The notes: generated from the letters alone by a model not told the origin. DNA of 64,000 nt from Littorina saxatilis (GCF_037325665.1 NC_090253.1:8396427-8460426), one strand, 5' to 3'; shown: positions 20,476-32,145, counted from the first letter of the stretch. Made by a program: numbers and translations.

Positions 20476-22625
20476 CTAGACATCCGGGGGTTGCTGGGGC
20501 TGGCTATTTCTGTGTGTGCGTAGATGGCTGACAAGGCCGATCCTGGCACGGAAGGTTCGGACACAAAAGGGACAAGGGACGAGTGGGACGTCTCCAGGAG
20601 GGTTGATGGCACGGGCTTTTCGGGTCTGTCTCATCAATTCAGCGGCGGTGGTTCTGCTGGCCTCGCACATCTTGGCGCCTTTGTGGATGGAGGAGCGCCA
20701 GGTGGCACGATCCAGTGCAGATTTCTCCCACGTGTCAGGGTTGATGGAAAACGCTTTCAGTGAGGCTTTGAGAGTGTCTTTGAAGCGTTTCTTCTGTCCT
20801 CCGTGGGACCGCTGGCCCTGTTGCAGCTCGCCATAGAACAGTCTTTTGGGCAGTCTTTCGTCTGGCATACGGGCTACGTGCCCAGCCCAGCGAAGCTGGG
20901 ACTGCATCAGGATGGTAGTGATGCTGGGGAGATCTGCTCTGGCTAGCACTTCTGTATCTGGGACTTTGTCCTGCCACTTTATGCCCAGGATCTTTCTGAG
21001 ACTTGTTGTGTGGAAATGATTCAGTTTCCTGGCATGTCGTTGGTACACTGTCCATGTCTCGCAAGCGTAGAGCAGCGTTGGGAGCACCACTGCCCTGTAC
21101 ACTTTCAGCTTGGTCTGGGTGGTGATGCCTCTTCTGTTCCAGACATTTGGGTACAGTCTGCCAAAGGTGGAGCTGGCTCTCGCTATTCTGACGTTCACTT
21201 CGTCGTCGATGGTGACATTTTGCGACAGTGTGCTGCCCAGATAGGTGAAGCGGTTCACCGTGTTGAGTCTCTGGCCATTGACTGTGATGACAGGCTCGAC
21301 ATAAGGTTTTCCAGGCGCTGGCTGATGGAGGACTTCAGTCTTCTTAGTGCTGATCGTCAGACCAAAGTTTGAGCAAGCGCTGGAGAACATGTCAACGCTG
21401 CATTGCATATCAGCTTCTGAGACAGCGTTGAGGGCACAGTCATCAGCAAACAGGAAGTCTCTGATGATATCCTTCGTGACCTTGGTTTTTGCTTGGAGCC
21501 TCCGAAGGTTGAACAGTTTACCATCTGTACGGTACCTCAGGGCGATCCCGATATCTCCGTCTCGGAAGGCGTCTGTCAGCATGGCCGAAAACATGAGGCT
21601 GAACAGTGTCGGCGCCAGGACACAGCCTTGTTTGACCCCATTTGTGACTGGGAACGGGTCAGACGTCTCTCCGCTGTCTTGGACTCTGGCCTGCATGCCC
21701 TCGTGGAACTGCTGTACCAAGGCGATGAATTTCCTTGGGCATCCGTACTTGGCCATGATATTCCACAGACCCTCTCTGCTGACGGTGTCGAAGGCCTTGG
21801 TCAAGTCGACATAGGTTGAGAACAGGTCAGAGTTCTGCTCCTGGCATTTCTCTTGTAGCTGCCTGGCAGCAAACACCATGTCGATGGTCCCACGCTCTTT
21901 CCTGAATCCACACTGACTCTCAGGTAGGAGCCCCTGGTCGAGGTGTGCTGTGAGGCGGTTGAGCAGGATCCTGGCAAGGATCTTCCCTGCAATGGAGAGC
22001 AGGGATATGCCTCTGTGGTTGTCACAGGCCTGTCTGTTTCCTTTGCGCTTGTACAGGTGTATGATAGAAGCGTCTTTGAATTCCTGAGGAATTGTCTCAA
22101 GTTCCCACATCAAGAGAAACAACTGGTGAAGCCTTACGGTCAGAGCTGCTCCCCCTTCCTTGTAGACCTCAGCTGGGATGGCGTCTGATCCAGGTGCTTT
22201 GCCACTTGATAGGAGACGTATTGCTTTCTGGGTCTCAAGCAAGGTTGGAGGGTCATCCAGCGCTTCGTTGATGGGCACTTGGGGGAGACGATTTATGGCT
22301 TCGTCATTGATGGTTGAAGGGCGATTCAGGACGTTGTCAAAATGCTCAGCCCACCTGCCAAGGATCTTCTCTTTATCTGTGATGAGAGTGATCCCATCTG
22401 CGCTGAGGAGGGGGCTTGATCCTGAGGTCGTGGGACCATACACTTCTTTCAAGGCATCGTAAAAGTTCTTCATGTCGTGCCTGTCAGCAAAGCCTTGGAT
22501 CTCGTCGGCTTTGTTGCTGAGCCAAGTGTCCTGCATCTGTCGAAGCTTCTGCTGTACAAAGCTGCGTATGTTGTTGAACGCATCTTTCCTTGCCGTGGAC
22601 TTGGGGTTTTTGAGGTAGGCTTGTG
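20476..22625 (-). CDS. LINE reverse transcriptase with C-terminal zinc finger
   Basis: The frame carries the RT blocks GISLLSIAGKILARILLNRL, VDLTKAFDTVSREGLW, GVKQGCVLAPTLF, FLFADDCAL and TYLGSTLS. A conserved LRWAGHVARMPDERLPKRL segment follows, then a C-x2-C-x12-H-x3-H finger just before the stop. This is the polymerase half of a single-ORF LINE; the finger probably binds nucleic acid. The frame is open from 22,625 to the stop. Upstream homology (AYLKNPKSTARKDAF) continues the endonuclease ORF in a shifted frame, consistent with the loss of one base in a CAC run near 22,620. Clade: RTE-like, not certain. Confidence 0.88.
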
Positions 22626-23762
22626 GTGGTGTTTCTCATCCAGTAGCTGTTTGATGTCCACACAGCTTTCGTCGAACCAATCCTTGTGCTTTCTGATTTG
22701 GGGCCCTAAGGTCTCTATGGCTGTGTTGTATATCAGTTCTCTGAGAACCGCCCAGTCCGCCTCCACGTTCTTATTTTCCAGGGAGATGGCATCCAGGCGT
22801 TCTTCCAGAGCGTTCACAAAGGACTGCTTGCCGCTAGTGGTCTTCAGTTTCGTGACATTCAACCGTTTGGGGGGCTTCTTCCCTTGCGGGCGTCGTTTTG
22901 GCTGAATGCGGATGTTGAGCTTTGTGATGATGAGGCGGTGGTCTGTCCAGCACTCAGCGCCACACATGGACTTGGTCACTCGCACATCCTGCCTGTCCCT
23001 CTTCCTCACGATGACGTAGTCAATGAGATGCCAGTGCTTTGAGCGGGGGTGCATCCATGACGTCCGGTTGCGGGTAGGGAGGCGGAAGATCGTATTGGTG
23101 ATCAGCAGCTCGTGTTCGGCGCAGGTCTGGAGCAAGAGTAGACCGTTGCTGTTGCAGTGACCTACTCCGTGTTTTCCTAGGATTCCCTCCCAGGCAGCAC
23201 TGTCAGTGCCAACCCTTGCATTGAAGTCACCTAACAAGATGAGCTTGTCTGCTTTCGGAACATCAGCAATGACGGTGTGAAGTTCTTCATAGAACTTTGC
23301 CTTCGCTTCATCTGGGTTGGTCATGGTTGGAGCATAGGCACTGATGATGGTAAGATGCTTCCTTCCTGCGAGCAGGGGGAGTTTCATGGTCATGAGCCTG
23401 TCGTTCACTCCCTTGGGAAGTCCAGCCAGCTTGCCAACAAGAGTTGTCCTCACTGCAAAGCCAACACCCGCTTCACGTCGCTCTCCGCTTTCTCTGCCAC
23501 TCCAGAAGAATGTGTAGCCGGAGCCTCTTTCGCAGAGCTCTCCTTCTCCTGCGAACCTGGTCTCGCTCAGTGCTGCGATGTCTATACCGTATCTGGCGAG
23601 CTCCTGTCCAATCAGGGCTGTTCTCCTTTGGGGTCTGTCTGCATCGTCTCTGTCCAGTAGTGTGCGCACATTCCATGCGCCCAGTTTTAGAGGAACAATC
23701 CTCGTTTTCTTCTTTGTGTTTCGACCGCTGGTGTTGGGTCCCCTCCAGCCGCGGTAAGCTGG
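22620..23762 (-). CDS. LINE apurinic-type endonuclease domain
   Basis: The frame opens after a stop at 23,763-23,765 and carries the endonuclease/exonuclease/phosphatase signature: LGAWNVRTL, ALSETRF, AGVGFAV, ISAYAPT, LLGDFNARVG, HLIDYVIV and WTDHRLIITKL. The Asn, Glu, Asp and His positions expected for metal binding and catalysis are present, so the nicking domain looks intact. No in-frame ATG precedes WNVR, so the start is uncertain. The frame runs on out of register past about 22,620, where the RT frame takes over. Confidence 0.85.
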
Positions 23763-23769
23763 CTAGGGA

Positions 23770-24549
23770 AGGCTGGAGCAGGCAATGTTTAGGGCACCTT
23801 TTCTAGCCCCTTCCTCAGGCCAAGGAGGTGAGCAGAGCATTCCTAAAGAGGGCTGCTCAGTCGCTCAGGGGGCTGCCGGACTCCACTGCTGCTCCGGGTC
23901 AGCGAAGAACGACCCATTGCCCTGGGCCGCCTGTGTGCAGGATTACGGCTACGGCTCTCAGTGTACCCACACCTGCCGCTTCGTCGCTTGCCTGTCGCCA
24001 CAGGACTTGACGGTGATTGATGGGATGGAGTTGGATGATCAGAGTGACTTGCGCGGTGATTTGGATTTAAGTGAGGAGGAGTTGCGCAGTTCGTCGACCT
24101 CACTCTCTCGCCCGAGACCATCTTGATCCAGTGGCAGGACAGAGTCGAGACGGCTGGAGACGGAGACGGGTGCAGTGGATGGCCATGACATCCTACGTGT
24201 CTTGTCGTGCCCTTAGCGTTCCACAACGCTTTGCAGAGAATCGCCTTCCTGCCCGTTGACCAGCTGGTGGTTCTTCCGCGCAGTCCGCCGAGCCCAGTCT
24301 TCACGTGCAAAGGTAGACAGACCTAAATGTCACCGAGGGTATGAGACCCATCGGCTACCCTCACCAGGTTTCGCCGGCCAGTCGAAGCCGTTGCCCGGGG
24401 TGTGGCCGCTGCGCACGCTACAGCTTCTTGGAGCCACTGGTGAGAGCTGAGTGACAAGTGAGGACCAAGGGTGGACGGACTACCCCCTAGAGAGCACGAC
24501 GTGTCCCTCCACCGGAGGTACTACCCCGCCTTGAACACCCCTTACACCA
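23770..24549 (-). other. Likely 5' UTR/promoter of the APE-type LINE
   Basis: GC-rich sequence directly upstream of the endonuclease, ending at the right-hand candidate target-site duplication. It has no convincing coding frame. The abrupt base-composition change at 24,549 supports it as part of the element. Confidence 0.5.
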
Positions 24550-24662
24550 TATATATAGAAGGGATGTGAAAACCTACATATCCACCAATACTAGAGTTGT
24601 GAATCCTATGTACACACCTCTAGAATGGAAATGAACATCTTCCAACATCCTCCCGTACCTAC

Positions 24663-24820
24663 CTTGACGTGGTGGTGGGGCTTTGATCCATGACCCTTCG
24701 AGCTAGATCGGCGGGGGCATCAGTACTGTGTTTCTCCTCCTGTCTTTTTACAGCAGACAGCAGCTGGTCGGTCTCCACATCCAGGTTGGACGCACACTTC
24801 TTCAGATGGTTCTTCTGACT
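24663..24820 (-). CDS. Exon 4 of unrecognised host gene
   Basis: On the minus strand, acceptor TTGCAG precedes AGTCAG and the exon ends TCAAG before a strong donor GTAGGT. The 158 nt encode SQKNHLKKCASNLDVETDQL, then LLSAVKRQEEKH and a hydrophilic end: a charged, probably helical stretch. It enters in phase 0 and leaves in phase 2. Phases of exons 1-4 agree throughout, which supports one gene, but I cannot name the protein. The next exon could be the remnant at 19,575 or lie elsewhere. Confidence 0.65.
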
Positions 24821-24914
24821 CTGCAAGGTGCCACAACATTCAAGATGTTACTGTCCTTTTAAGTAACAAGGAAATATGTGTAGGGGCCACGGAGATAAAA
24901 GCAAGAAACGGTAG

Positions 24915-25877
24915 AACATCAAACCACATGATTAAACTGACTACTGACCAGACACCACAGTGGTTAAACTGACTACTGACCAGACAGCACAATGACTAAA
25001 CTGACTACTGACAAGACAGCACAGTGATTAAACTGACTACTGACCAGACAGCACAGTGATTAAACTGACTACTGACCATACAGCACAGTGATTAAGCTGA
25101 CTACCGACAAGACAGCACAATGATTAAACTGACTACTGACCAGACAGCACAGTGATTAAACTGACTACTGACCATACAGCACAGTGATTAAACTGACTAC
25201 TGACAAGACAGCACAGTGATTAAACTGACTACTGACCAGACAGCACAGTGATTAAACTGACTACTGACAAGACAGCACAGTGATTAAACTGACTACTGAC
25301 CAGACAGCACAGTGATTAAACTGACTACTGACCAGACAGCACAATGATTAAACTGACTACTGACCAGACAGCACAGTGATTAAGCTGACTACCGACAAGA
25401 CAGCACAATGATTAAACTGACTTCTGACCAGACAGCTCAATGATTAAACGGACTACTGACCAGACAGCACAACGATTAAACTGACTACTGGCCAGACAGC
25501 ACAATGATTAAACTGACTACTGACCATACAGCACAGTGATTCATCTGACTACTGACCATAAAGCACAATGATTAAACTGACTACTGACCATACAGCACAA
25601 TGATTCAACTGACTACTGACCATACAGCACAATGATTAAACTGACTACTGACCAGACAGCACAATGATTAAACTGACTACTGACTAGACAGCACAATGAT
25701 TAAACTGACTACTGACCATACAGCACAGTGATTAAACTGACTACTGACCAGACAGCACAGTGATTAAACTGACTACACAGCACAGCAATTAAACTGACTA
25801 CTGACCAGACAGCACAGTGATTAAACTGACTATATATATACTGACCAGACAGCACAACGATTAAACTGACTACTGAC
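24915..25877. repeat. 32-bp minisatellite, block 1
   Basis: Tandem 32-bp units (core GATTAAACTGACTACTGACC AGACAGCACAGT). On the minus strand each unit contains TCTG-GTCAGT, the same sequence as the donor of the adjoining exon (25,878-25,985). The array therefore looks like an amplification of the exon-intron border. Confidence 0.9.
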
Positions 25878-25985
25878 CAGAGCGATCGGCAGAGCTAGCC
25901 CACACATGGGACTGTCGACGACGTGAGTCTTGGCTGCTTTCAGGCCCTGACGTCTCTCCGCCGCCTCCTGTCGCTTCTTCTCCTC
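25878..25985 (-). CDS. Duplicated exon (copy of exon 3) of unrecognised host gene
   Basis: The 108-nt, 36-codon exon (phase 0-0) reads EEKKRQEAAERRQGLKAAK then THVVDSPMCGLALPIAL, between an acceptor (TGTCCAG) and donor GTCAGT. It is a close copy of 28,730-28,851, with both silent and replacement differences. A phase 0-0 exon can be added or skipped without breaking the frame. Confidence 0.6.
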
Positions 25986-25989
25986 CTGG

Positions 25990-26947
25990 ACACAAGAAGC
26001 AATGTGATGGTCATGACCAGGGCAACACAATACATGACACAGGAAGCAATGTGACGGTCATGACCAGGGCAACACAATACATGACACAGGAAGCAATGTG
26101 ACGGTCATGACCAGGGCAACACAATACATGACACAGGAAGCAATGTGATGGTCATGACCAGGGCAACACAATACATGACACAGGAAGCAATGTGACGGTC
26201 ATGACCAGGGCAACACAATACATGACACAGGAAGCAATGTGATGGTCATGACCATGGCAACACAATACATGACACAGGAAGCAATGTGATGGTCATGACC
26301 ATGGCAACACAATACATGACACAGGAAGCAATGTGATGGTTATGACCATGGCAACACAATACAGGACTCAGGAAGCAATGTGATGGTCATGACCAGGGCA
26401 ACACAATACATGACACAGGAAGCAATGTGATGGTCATGACCAGGGCAACACAATACAGGACTCAGGAAGCAATGTGATGGTCATGACCATGGCAACACAA
26501 TACATGACACAGGAAGCAATGTGATGGTCATGACCAGGGCAACACAATACATGACACAGGAAGCAATGTGATGGTCATGACCAGGGCAACACAATACAGG
26601 ACACAGGAAGCAATGTGATGGTCATGACCAGGGCAACACAATACAGGACACAGGAAGCAATGTGATGGTCATGACCAGGGCAACACAATACAGGACACAG
26701 GAAGCAATGTGATGGTCATGACCAGGGCAACACAATACATGACACAGGAAGCAATGTGATGGTCATGACCAGGGCAACACAATACATGACACAGGAAGCA
26801 ATGTGACGGTCATGACCAGGGCAACACAATACATGACACAGGAAGCAATGTGATGGTCATGACCAGGGCAACACAATACAGGACACAGGAAGCAATGTGA
26901 TGGTTATGACCATGGCAACACAATACAGGACACAGGAAGCAATGTGA
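25990..26947. repeat. 47-bp minisatellite
   Basis: About 20 tandem 47-bp units (AGGAAGCAATGTGATGGTCA then TGACCAGGGCAACACAATAC). It starts right at the acceptor side of the duplicated exon (the unit contains the exon-proximal ACAAGAAGCAATGTGA), so it probably arose from intron sequence next to that acceptor. Confidence 0.9.
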
Positions 26948-26952
26948 AGCAA

Positions 26953-28729
26953 AGCTGACTACTGACCAGACAGCACAGCGATTAAACTTACTACTGACCA
27001 GACAGCACAGCGATTAAACTGATTACTGACCAGACAGCACAGCGATTAAACTGACTTCTGACCAGACAGCTCAATGATTAAACGGACTACTGACCAGACA
27101 GCACAGCGATTAAACTGACTACTGACAAGACAGCACAATGATTAAACTGACTACTGACAAGACACCACAGTGATTAAACTGACTACTGATAAGACACCAC
27201 AGTGATTAAACTGACTACTGACAAGACAGCACAGTGATTAAGCTGACTACTGACCAGACAGCACGGTGATTAAACTGACTACTGACCATACAGCACAGTG
27301 ATTAAACTGACTACTGACAAGACAGCACAGTGATTAAACTGACTACTGACCATACAGCACAGCGATTAAACTGACTACTGACCATACAGCAAAGTGATTA
27401 AACTGACTACTGACAAGACACCACAGTGATTAAACTGACTACTGATAAGACACCACAGTGATTAAACTGACTACTGACAAGACAGCACAATGATTAAACT
27501 GACTACTGACAAGACAGCACAATGATTAAACTGACTACTGACAAGACACCACAGTGATTAAACTGACTACTGACAAGACAGCACAGTGATTAAACTGACT
27601 ACTGATAAGACACCACAGTGATTAAACTGACTACTGATAAGACACCACAGTGATTAAACTGACTACTGACAAGACAGCACAGTGATTAAACTGACTACTG
27701 ATAAGACAGCACAGTGATTAAGCTGACTACTGACCAGACAGCACGGTGATTAAACTGACTACTGATAAGACACCACAGTGATTAAACTGACTACTGACAA
27801 GACAGCACAATGATTAAACTGACTACTGATAAGACACCACAGTGATTAAACTGACTACTGATAAGACACCACAGTGATTAAACTGACTACTGACAAGACA
27901 GCACAGTGATTAAACTGACTACTGACCAGACACCACAACGATTAAACTGACTACTGACAAGACACCACAGTGATTAAACTGACGACTGACAAGACAGCAC
28001 AGTGATTAAACTGACGACTGACCAGACAGCACAGTGATTAAACTGACTACTGACAAGACAGCACAGTGATTAAACTGACTACTGACCAGACAGCACAATG
28101 ATTAAACTGACTACTGACCAGACAGCACAATGATTAAACTGACTACTGACCAGACAGCACAATGACTAAACTGACTACTGACAAGACAGCACAGTGATTA
28201 AACTGACTACTGACCATACAGCACAGTGATTAAACTGACTACTGACTAGACAGCACAGTGATTAAACTGACTACTGACAATACAGCACAGTGATTAAACT
28301 GACTACTGACCATACAGCACAGTGATTAAACTGACTACTGACCAGACAGCACAGTGATTAAACTGACTACTGACCAGACAGCACAGTGATTAAACTGACT
28401 ACTGACCATACAGCACAGTGATTAAACTGACTACTGACCAGAGAGCACAGCGATTAAACTGACTACTGACAAGACAGCACAGTGATTAAACTGACTACTG
28501 ACCATACAGCACAGTGATTAAACTGACTACTGACCAGACACCACAGTGATTAAACTGACTACTGACAAAACACCACAGTGAGTGACTAAACTAACTCCCG
28601 ACAAGACATCACAATGATTAACTGACTACTGACCAGACAGCAACATGATTAAACGGACAACTGACCAGACACCACAACGATTAAACTGACTACTGGCCAT
28701 ACAGCACAGTGATTAAACTGACTACTGAC
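26953..28729. repeat. 32-bp minisatellite, block 2
   Basis: Over 50 units of the same 32-bp repeat as 24,915-25,877, again abutting the donor side of an exon (28,730-28,851). Exon plus array is thus present twice in tandem, separated by the 47-bp array. Confidence 0.9.
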
Positions 28730-28851
28730 CAGAGCGGTCGGCAGAGCCAGCCCACAAATGTGACTGTCGACGACGTGAGTCTTGGCTGCTTCCAGGCCCT
28801 GTCGTCTCTCCGCCGCCTCCTGTTGCTTCTTCTCCTCCTGAGGTCCTCCTC
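28730..28851 (-). CDS. Exon 3 of unrecognised host gene
   Basis: The exon runs from acceptor TTATTTTAG to donor GTCAGT (122 nt). Entering with two bases from phase 1, it reads GGPQEEKKQQEAAERRQGLE then AAKTHVVDSHICGLALPTAL and leaves in phase 0. The Glu/Lys/Arg-rich first half suggests a short coiled coil. An inner acceptor (CCTCAG) would trim 15 nt and give the same start as the duplicated exon. Confidence 0.6.
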
Positions 28852-28859
28852 CTAAAATA

Positions 28860-29267
28860 ATTATGGATTGTCAGAGTCCGTACCAACCGGGTTTTGAACT
28901 TGCAGCCATGAACCATGAGTCCAACACTTAAATCATTCAACCAAGGCAGTTGGCACGTAGAATAAATCATGTTTCTCTTCCATTGAGCGAAAGGCTAATT
29001 ATAATTAACCCAACACAGAGGACAGGTTGAGAGTCTATCACTGGATTACCCCCAGCCATGCTAGTACTGTAGTTGTACCCATTTGACTATACACCAAAGT
29101 GGCATGAGCAAAGCTAGGACTAGGAGGAACACAATATTAGATTGAATGATAAGATAAAAAGATACTATCAATTATCATACATACATAACTGGGATTTTGG
29201 TTACTGAACTATTTATCTAATGAAAAAGAAAGTAATAAGAATTGAGCAGTAGAAAAGGTACACTTAC
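28860..29267. other. Intron 2 of unrecognised host gene
   Basis: Ordinary AT-rich intronic sequence; I see no repeat or gene. Confidence 0.5.
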
Positions 29268-29328
29268 CAAGGGAAGCCTGCAGCATGAGTAATGATCCTC
29301 TTGTGATGGGGACTCTTTGAAACAGGTC
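29268..29328 (-). CDS. Exon 2 of unrecognised host gene
   Basis: A 61-nt exon with textbook borders on the minus strand: acceptor TTTGCTTTGCAG and donor GTAAGT. It encodes DLFQRVPITRGSLLMLQASL plus one base, entering in phase 0 from exon 1 and leaving in phase 1 to suit exon 3. Too short for homology by eye. Confidence 0.65.
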
Positions 29329-29723
29329 CTGCAAAGCAAACCGTTCTTGATAAAACCATGAATCCACCCTTTTGTCAACAGGCATCTATAGCTTTTTACA
29401 CCCCTGTATATATATATATATATCACCTCAGTAATGAGAAGAAGAAGAAGAAATGTTTGTCTGCATTGTCATGATTGTGACAGAAAACCGTTAAAAAAAA
29501 ACAAACAACGTACATGTGATGTTTACAGAATCAGTCTACAAGGACCGAAGGACAAGCCTGAGAGGGATTTTAAATCATCGCAACTTAAAATTAAAAATGA
29601 AAGTATGTGTCGCACACTCATTACATCATGACATAATCATATAATGATGTATGTATGCACAAAACCAAACTCCACTCCAGTCCAAACCAAAGCAGAAAAC
29701 TGCGAAGCAACTTGAAAGCAAGA

Positions 29724-31197
29724 GTATCCTTGGCGGATGATGACTTTATTCAGTTATTCTGCAGAAAAACAGAAATGCTGGAGAAAAACCGTTCTTTTCT
29801 GCAGCATTTCTGCATAATGTCATCTTTCGCGAGAGCAACGTTTTTTTCTGCAGTAAAACAGTTTTACTGCAGTAAAATTGAAATCAAGAATGCTGCAGTA
29901 AAACGGAGATGTTGTTTTACTGGAGAAAAACTGTTTACACTTTTTCTTCAGCATTTTGGCATTATTCAGTTATTCTGCAGAAAAACAGAAATGCTGGAGA
30001 AAAACTGTCTTTTCTGCAGCATTTCTGCATAATGTCATCTCAGTTTCGCCGAAGCAACGGGTTTTTCTGGAGCAAAACATTTTACTGCAGTACAATTGAA
30101 ATCAAGAATGCTGCAGTGAAACGGTGCTGTTGTTTTACTGCAGAAAACCTGTTTACACTTGTTCTGCAGCATTTTGTACTGGCTCTTGGCGGATTATGAC
30201 ATTATTAAGTTATTCTGGAGAAAAACCGAAATGCTGGAGAAAAACTGTCTTTTCTGCAGCATTTCTGCATAATGTCATCTTTCGCGAGAGCAACGTTTTT
30301 TTCCTGCAGTAAAACAGTTTTACTGCAGTAAAATTGAAATCAAGAATGCTGCTGTAAAACGGTGATGTTGTTTTACTGCAGAATAGTCTGTCAGAGTTTT
30401 TCTGGAGAAAAACGAACGACCTTGTAAAGTAGCGTTTGTATTCGTCGCCCCCTGGGATAGTATAATAGTTTGTAACTATTGGTAATTCTGGATGAGTCCA
30501 TCTCTCGACAGAGGGGGGCTCGCGTGCTCCAACATTATAATGAGCCAGTACAAAATGCTGCAGAAAAAGTGTAAACAGGTTTTCTGCAGTAAAACAACAG
30601 CACCATTTTACTGCAGCATTCTTGATTTCAATTTTACTGCAGTAAAATGTTTTGCTCCAGAAAAACCCGTTGCTTGGGCGAAAGATGACATTATGCAGAA
30701 ATGCTGCAGAAAAGACAGTTTTTCTGCAGAATAACTGAATAATGCCAAAATGCCGAAGAAAAAGTGTAAACAGTTTTTCTGCAGTAAAACAACATCACCG
30801 TTTTACTGCAGCATTCTTGATTTCAATTTTACTGCAGAAAAAAAACGTTGCTCTCGCGAAAGATGACATTATGCAGAAATGCTGCAGAAAAGACAGTTTT
30901 TCTCCAGCATTTCGGTTTTTCTCCAGAATAACTGAATAATGTCATAATCCGCCAAGAGCCAGTACAAAATGCTGCAGAAAAAATAAAAACAGGTTTTCTG
31001 CAGTAAAACAACAGCACCGTTTTACTGCAGCATTCTTGATTTCAATTTTACTGCAGTAAAATGTTTTGCTGCAGAAAAAAACGCTGCTTCGGCGAAAGAT
31101 GACATTATGCAGAAATGCTGCAGAAAAGACAGTTTTTCTCCAGCATTTCTGTTTTTCTGCAGAATAACTGAATAATGTCATAATCCGCCAAGGATAC
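29724..31197. mobile_element. ~1.47-kb CTGCAG-rich palindromic (foldback) element in intron 1
   Basis: Two long inverted arms (29,724 to about 30,390 and about 30,545-31,197), each made of roughly three tandem ~220-240-bp units, flank a ~150-bp spacer. Arm ends are mirror images (GTATCCTTGGCGGA and its complement). Units are dense in CTGCAG and TGCAGTAAAAC. The terminal motif recurs internally at about 30,186 and 30,940. A 9-bp direct repeat, GAAAGCAAG (29,714-29,722 and 31,210-31,218), may be the target duplication but does not abut the right arm exactly. No protein is encoded. Foldback/MULE-like or composite MITE; class uncertain. Confidence 0.75.
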
Positions 31198-31344
31198 AAA
31201 AGCGCCTTGGAAAGCAAGTCTAACGCGCTTCGGCGTTAGCGATTAGCAACTTGTCCCTGGTTCGCATGCTAATGTTCTATTTCAGTTAAAATCGAGGCAG
31301 TATACATAAATAAGTCATCAATGATAACTCTAGAATCAACTTAC

Positions 31345-31389
31345 CGAATTAACAGGACCATCCCGCGAACTGCTGGCTCCAGTCGCCAT
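31345..31389 (-). CDS. Exon 1 of unrecognised host gene
   Basis: ATG at 31,389 (minus) in the context CAACATGG opens 15 codons, MATGASSSRDGPVNS, ending at donor GTAAGT in phase 0. An AUG in good context, a strong donor, and CRE-like sites just upstream make this a credible first coding exon. Downstream exons keep one frame through 24,663. Confidence 0.65.
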
Positions 31390-31415
31390 GTTGAAGATAA
31401 TCGGGAAATTCAGAG

Positions 31416-31485
31416 TGACGTCCCTTGATCGTGTGTAAGTGTTAAAAGTCCAACCAAGCTTTCGGCTAAGGCGAGTGTGACGTCC
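31416..31485 (-). promoter_or_regulatory. Paired TGACGTCC sites upstream of the minus-strand gene
   Basis: Two CRE/ATF-like TGACGTCC words (31,416-31,423 and 31,478-31,485) lie 27-96 bp upstream of the ATG. They sit where a core promoter or 5' UTR would be. Confidence 0.4.
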
Positions 31486-31683
31486 ATACACGCGAAAAGC
31501 ACCAAATCCTCAAAATGGGTCTCAGTACCCAAAATGATTTTTTAGGGTACAAGAGCACCTTTGCAACTCTTTCTCATGCTTAAAAAAAGTGGGTTCCTGA
31601 TTCATGCACCGAGTTTTCAAATGAACCCAGTTTTTACTGAGTGTTAACTAGCCGTGAACCGGGTTTGATGGATAGGAACGTAC

Positions 31684-31864
31684 ACTGGCACTCACACATA
31701 CGCACACACACACACCGTGCATACACACATACACACACACACACACGCACTGGCACTCACACATACGCACGTATACACACACACACACACAAACACACGC
31801 ACTGGCACTCACACATACGCACGTATACACACACACACACACACCCTCACTGGCACTCACACAT

Positions 31865-31902
<38 letters not shown>

Positions 31903-31909
31903 GTAGACA

Positions 31910-31952
<43 letters not shown>
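31684..31952. repeat. (CA)n array with CTGGCACTCACACATACGCA units
   Basis: CA-rich array with the same 20-bp module as 5,921-6,082, at least four times here. Open frames through it are low-complexity artefacts. Confidence 0.85.
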
Positions 31953-31954
<2 letters not shown>

Positions 31955-32049
31955 CTTGACCATTCACTTTGTCCGGCGATTGACATGACAAGATTTCGGG
32001 GGGAAAAAAACCGGCGTAGCACGTCAATGACAGGAGAAAGCAGTGAGTC

Positions 32050-32145
32050 GCGCACGCGTGGCATGGCTTTTACTCGGCACGTGCACCACACGCTGGCTGT
32101 GCTGCGCGCGACCGTGTCTTGCAGCCTCTGGGCTGGGAGAGAAAG
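32050..32145 (+). other. Possible non-coding first exon of a plus-strand gene
   Basis: A GC-rich, CpG-containing stretch ends at a donor-like GAAAG-GTAAAA. Together with an acceptor at 40,094 it could be an untranslated exon of the SLC46 gene. There is no transcript evidence. From 32,146 to 32,724 I see nothing. Confidence 0.2.

Larger units (their letters stand above)
20445..24549 (-). mobile_element. Nearly full-length APE-type LINE (RTE-like)
   Basis: A 4.1-kb element: a GC-rich 5' UTR (about 23,770-24,549), apurinic-type endonuclease, reverse transcriptase, a C-terminal C2H2 finger, and a short 3' end with a small GTCGAATCGAC palindrome (about 20,456). A 9-bp direct repeat, TATATATAG, flanks it (20,436-20,444 and 24,550-24,558); this is a plausible but low-complexity target-site duplication. 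One frameshift separates the endonuclease and RT frames. It lies in sequence downstream of exon 4 of the unrecognised minus-strand gene. Confidence 0.75.

Noticed and set aside
20516-23806. Plus-strand open frames opposite the APE-type LINE
   Set aside because: They are shadows of the endonuclease and RT frames.
24915-28729. CRISPR-like regularly spaced repeats
   Set aside because: The units are contiguous 32-bp or 47-bp minisatellite copies without unique spacers, in an animal genome.
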